A DNA stretch of 16,701 nt from Actinomycetes bacterium. GTDB lineage: Bacteria > Actinomycetota > Actinomycetes > Actinomycetales > Microbacteriaceae. Positions 12,611 through 16,701 of the stretch are shown here, piece by piece (position 1 is the first letter of the stretch; each line of letters starts with the position of its first letter). Both the position numbers and the translations under genes were made by a program. The DNA is taken from assembly GCA_023386675.1 (NCBI GenBank), contig JAEWJG010000125.1:1-16701 (forward strand), read 5' to 3'. The notes beneath the pieces are model-generated. The model did not search any database. It worked only from the letters and a program-made list of their open reading frames with translations, and was not told where the DNA came from.

Positions 12611-13168
12611 TTACGCGGTGCCGCCGGGCCGTCGATGCCGGAGGTTCGGGTCACGCGTCTCGCCGCCGGGGTCGATCTGATCCACGGCGTCGCGCATCCG
12701 ACTCAGGAAGTCGACGACGATGCGCGCATCGTGGGGGCTCAGCGACGCGGCGACGGCGACCAGTTCATCGCGCACGTCCCCCAGGATGGCGCGCTGCAGC
12801 TCGTCTTCGGGGAGCACCGGGACCACGATCAGGGCGCGCCGGTCGAACGGGCTGGCCTCCCGCCGGATGTGACCGCTGCGCTCCAGTCGGTCGAGCAGCG
12901 CCGTGACGGAGGAGCTCTGAATCCCGAGGTACTCGGCAAGCTCCTTCGGACCGACGGACCGGCCCTCCTCCGCGGCGCGGAGCAGGTAGCGCATCGCGGA
13001 AACGTCGTTCTCGCTCATCCGCAGCACGCCCTCGGAGCGCCGCCGCATGGCGGACTCTGCGGCACCGTAGGCACGGGTGGCCTCCAGCACGGCCAGGCCT
13101 CGCGATCGGCCGTCGTGCTCTTCCGAGTACCAGAAGTGGCGCGCCGACTCCTGCGTATCGGACATCAT
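12611..13168 (-). CDS. MarR-family regulator, upstream paralogue
   Basis: A 185-residue winged-helix regulator. N-terminal Phe-Trp-Tyr (12-14) precedes the dimerisation helix Leu-Glu-Ala-Thr-Arg-Ala-Tyr-Gly-Ala-Ala-Glu-Ser-Ala-Met-Arg-Arg-Arg. The recognition region is Glu-Tyr-Leu-Gly-Ile-Gln-Ser-Ser-Ser-Val-Thr-Ala-Leu-Leu-Asp-Arg and the wing is Phe-Asp-Arg-Arg-Ala-Leu-Ile-Val-Val. The hydrophilic tail (about 165-185, Gly/Arg/Pro-rich) is absent from its paralogue. ATG 13166-13168 is preceded by TATCGT (13175-13180, minus strand) ending 6 bases upstream, so a leaderless mRNA is likely; ATG 13163-13165 is an alternative. The palindrome at 13194-13206 lies about where the -35 would be, suggesting autoregulation. 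Its TAA overlaps the -10-like TAAAAT of the next gene. Confidence 0.92.
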   Translation of the reverse strand: MMSDTQESARHFWYSEEHDGRSRGLAVLEATRAYGAAESAMRRRSEGVLRMSENDVSAMRYLLRAAEEGRSVGPKELAEYLGIQSSSVTALLDRLERSGHIRREASPFDRRALIVVPVLPEDELQRAILGDVRDELVAVAASLSPHDARIVVDFLSRMRDAVDQIDPGGETRDPNLRHRRPGGTA

Positions 13169-13193
13169 GACTCAACGATAGGGCAACGAGAAA

Positions 13194-13206
13194 CTAGACA
13201 GCCTAG
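13194..13206. promoter_or_regulatory. CTAG-5-CTAG palindrome, candidate MarR operator
   Basis: CTAGACAGCCTAG has CTAG arms around five bases. It overlaps the expected -35 of the upstream MarR gene and the stop codon of the DUF7882 gene. It shares TGTCTAG (minus strand) with the motif at 13573-13587, which suggests one regulator for both sites. Confidence 0.5.
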
Positions 13207-13508
13207 CGTTCGACCCTATCGAGCACGGGTTCGGGCATCACGAGCAGCCCGTTGGGTCGGTGCGTGCCATCCATGAGCGCGTCCAGCCATTCCCGGTTGA
13301 GCGGCGCGATGCTCGACTCGTCGTAGCGGAAGCGGATGGGGACGCCGTTGTCGATCCAGATCGCTTCGCGTCCGCCGTCGCCGTCAGGGATCCAGCTGAG
13401 GGCGAACGACTCCCGGCGGCGGAGCTTCGTGGTGACCACGACCTGCAGGTGCGCCAGCAAGCGGTCGCCGAAGATGTAGTCGGTTCCGCCATAGTTGAGC
13501 ACGCCCAT
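13203..13508 (-). CDS. DUF7882-type small protein
   Basis: A 101-residue protein beginning Met-Gly-Val-Leu-Asn-Tyr-Gly-Gly-Thr, with Phe-Gly-Asp-Arg-Leu-Leu-Ala-His-Leu-Gln-Val-Val-Val-Thr-Thr-Lys-Leu-Arg-Arg-Arg-Glu-Ser (13-34) and Leu-Ser-Trp-Ile-Pro (37-41). This layout, including Leu-Asn-Arg-Glu-Trp-Leu (70-75), is that of a family I know from Microbacteriaceae, often labelled in databases as ATP-dependent DNA ligase; at 100 residues with no ligase motif that label is not credible. Function unknown. ATG 13506-13508 has GAAGGGAAG about 6-14 bases upstream. It lies 34 bases upstream of the MarR pair in the same direction, and a palindrome-rich region separates it from treY. Confidence 0.85.
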   Translation of the reverse strand: MGVLNYGGTDYIFGDRLLAHLQVVVTTKLRRRESFALSWIPDGDGGREAIWIDNGVPIRFRYDESSIAPLNREWLDALMDGTHRPNGLLVMPEPVLDRVER

Positions 13509-13554
13509 CCCGCCGCTTCCCTTCTGTGCGCCGCTTCGACGGCCGCACGTGTAG

Positions 13555-13587
13555 TTAGTCTAATCATATTGCTTGCTTGTCTAGCAA
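13555..13587. promoter_or_regulatory. Palindrome cluster in the DUF7882-treY divergent region
   Basis: Within an AT-rich patch lie TTAG-T-CTAA (13555-13563) and TTGCT-TGTCT-AGCAA (13573-13587). The second contains TTGTCTAG, like the palindrome in front of the MarR gene. TATGAT (minus strand, 13565-13570) lies between the two and could be the -10 of the DUF7882 gene. A MarR-type protein is the obvious candidate to bind; not shown. Confidence 0.5.
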
Positions 13588-13648
13588 TCTCGGCGGAGGG
13601 CGATTTCAAGGCCTTCGCGCGCACCCGCTCGCCCGCGACAATGAACGG

Positions 13649-15900
<2,252 letters not shown>

Positions 15901-15904
<4 letters not shown>

Positions 15905-16701
15905 GCGCCTGGAGCGACCGCCGGTTCCCCGTCTGGGCGCCGGCCGCGCGAACCGTGGACGTGATGATCGACGGTCTCGGCACCTTCCCGCTGACCTCGG
16001 TGCCGGCTACGGCGGATGCGCCCACCGGCGGCTGGTGGGAGCTCACCGAGTCCCCCGCCCTGCCCGACGGACCCGTGGACTACGGCTTCGTCGTCGACGG
16101 AGAGGGCCCGTTCCCCGACCCGCGCTCCCTGCGCCAGCCGCGCGGCGTGCACGAGCTGAGCCGGGAATTCGACCCGCGCGCCCGCTCCTGGGCCGACGGG
16201 GCCTGGGAGGGCCGCGACCTCACCGGCGCGGTCGTCTACGAGCTCCACCTCGGAACGTTCACGCCCGAGGGCACGCTCGACTCCGCCCTCGACCGGCTCG
16301 ACCATCTCCTCGACCTCGGCGTCGACGCCATCGAGCTGCTGCCGGTGAACGCCTTCAACGGCACGCACAACTGGGGCTATGACGGCGTGCTCTGGTACGC
16401 GGTCCAGGAGCAGTACGGCGGCCCCGAGGCGTACCAGCGCTTCGTCGAGGAGTGCCACCGCCGCGGCCTCGCCGTCATCCAGGACGTCGTCTACAACCAC
16501 CTGGGACCAAGCGGCAACTACCTCCCGAAGTTCGGCCCGTACCTCGGTCAGGGCGCCAGCACCTGGGGCGTGAACGTCAACCTCGACGGCCCGCTCTCGG
16601 ACGAGGTGCGCCGCTACATCCTCGACAACGCGGAGTACTGGCTGCGCGAGATGCACGTCGACGGCCTGCGGCTGGATGCGGTGCACGCCCTCCAGGACCA
16701 C
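15901..16701 (+). CDS. treZ: Malto-oligosyltrehalose trehalohydrolase (EC 3.2.1.141), N-terminal 267 residues
   Basis: The gene runs off the right edge. TreZ releases trehalose from the product of TreY. Residues 1-95 are the N-terminal beta-sandwich (Phe-Pro-Val-Trp-Ala-Pro-Ala-Ala, 9-16; Tyr-Gly-Phe-Val-Val-Asp-Gly). The GH13 barrel begins [10 protein letters not shown] (111-120), with Asn-Trp-Gly-Tyr-Asp-Gly (157-162), region I Asp-Val-Val-Tyr-Asn-His-Leu-Gly (195-202), and region II Asp-Gly-Leu-Arg-Leu-Asp-Ala-Val-His with nucleophile Asp259. Trp-Gly-Tyr-Asp-Gly and Tyr-Gly-Gly-Pro separate TreZ from glycogen branching enzyme. ATG 15901 overlaps the treY stop (ATGA), so translation is coupled. 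The debranching partner treX/glgX is not in this window. Confidence 0.95.

Noticed and set aside
13203..13508. DNA ligase, a database label often given to this family
   Set aside because: The protein has about 100 residues with no nucleotidyltransferase Lys-X-Asp-Gly motif or OB fold; the label looks like propagated misannotation.

Overview
The window is GC-rich, with dense, mostly codon-position-3 G/C coding, frequent GTG starts, many 4-base stop/start overlaps and few Shine-Dalgarno sequences. Together with a DUF7882-type protein, paired MarR regulators and treY-treZ, this points to an actinobacterium, most likely Microbacteriaceae (Leifsonia/Microbacterium-like). The family-level placement is inference. 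No rRNA, tRNA, CRISPR array, insertion sequence or prophage gene was seen, and no stretch over 300 bases lacks a gene.

Layout. 1-242: 3' end of an unrecognised gene (+). 249-1804: alpha/beta hydrolase and HAD phosphatase (both -). 1875-4206: a self-contained four-gene + strand operon of lower GC: lipoprotein, class-3-type lipase with a C-terminal helical region, and two small helical proteins, closed by a strong hairpin. Its gene content matches the staphylococcal type VII lipase toxin module TslA with lipoprotein immunity TilA and partners TlaA1/TlaA2. This is the most interesting part of the window. 4256-8860 (-): a five-gene operon of polar amino-acid-type ABC transporter (binding protein, permease, ATPase), Gfo/Idh/MocA dehydrogenase and DAO-family FAD oxidoreductase, divergent from a LacI-family regulator (9046-10131) with two palindromic operators between them. 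10148-10202: a compound palindrome. 10211-10426 (-): small hypothetical gene, divergent from a DJ-1/PfpI-AraC regulator (10512-11462), which overlaps tail to tail a small membrane protein (11435-11704). 11835-12008 (-): CsbD-type stress protein. 12101-13168 (-): two tandem paralogous MarR regulators. 13203-13508 (-): DUF7882 protein. 13649 to the end (+): treY and the 5' part of treZ, which make trehalose from alpha-glucan.

How the parts work together. The ABC/dehydrogenase/oxidase operon looks like an import-and-oxidise route for an amine- or amino-acid-like compound, sensed by LacI. TreY and TreZ act in sequence: TreY isomerises the reducing end of a maltodextrin to a trehalose unit and TreZ releases it. 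CsbD and trehalose both fit a stress-protection theme. A regulatory pattern recurs: several genes have a -10-like hexamer ending exactly 6 bases before the start codon, as expected for leaderless mRNAs. Applied to the downstream MarR gene, this pattern points to a non-canonical ATC start, which paralogue alignment also supports.
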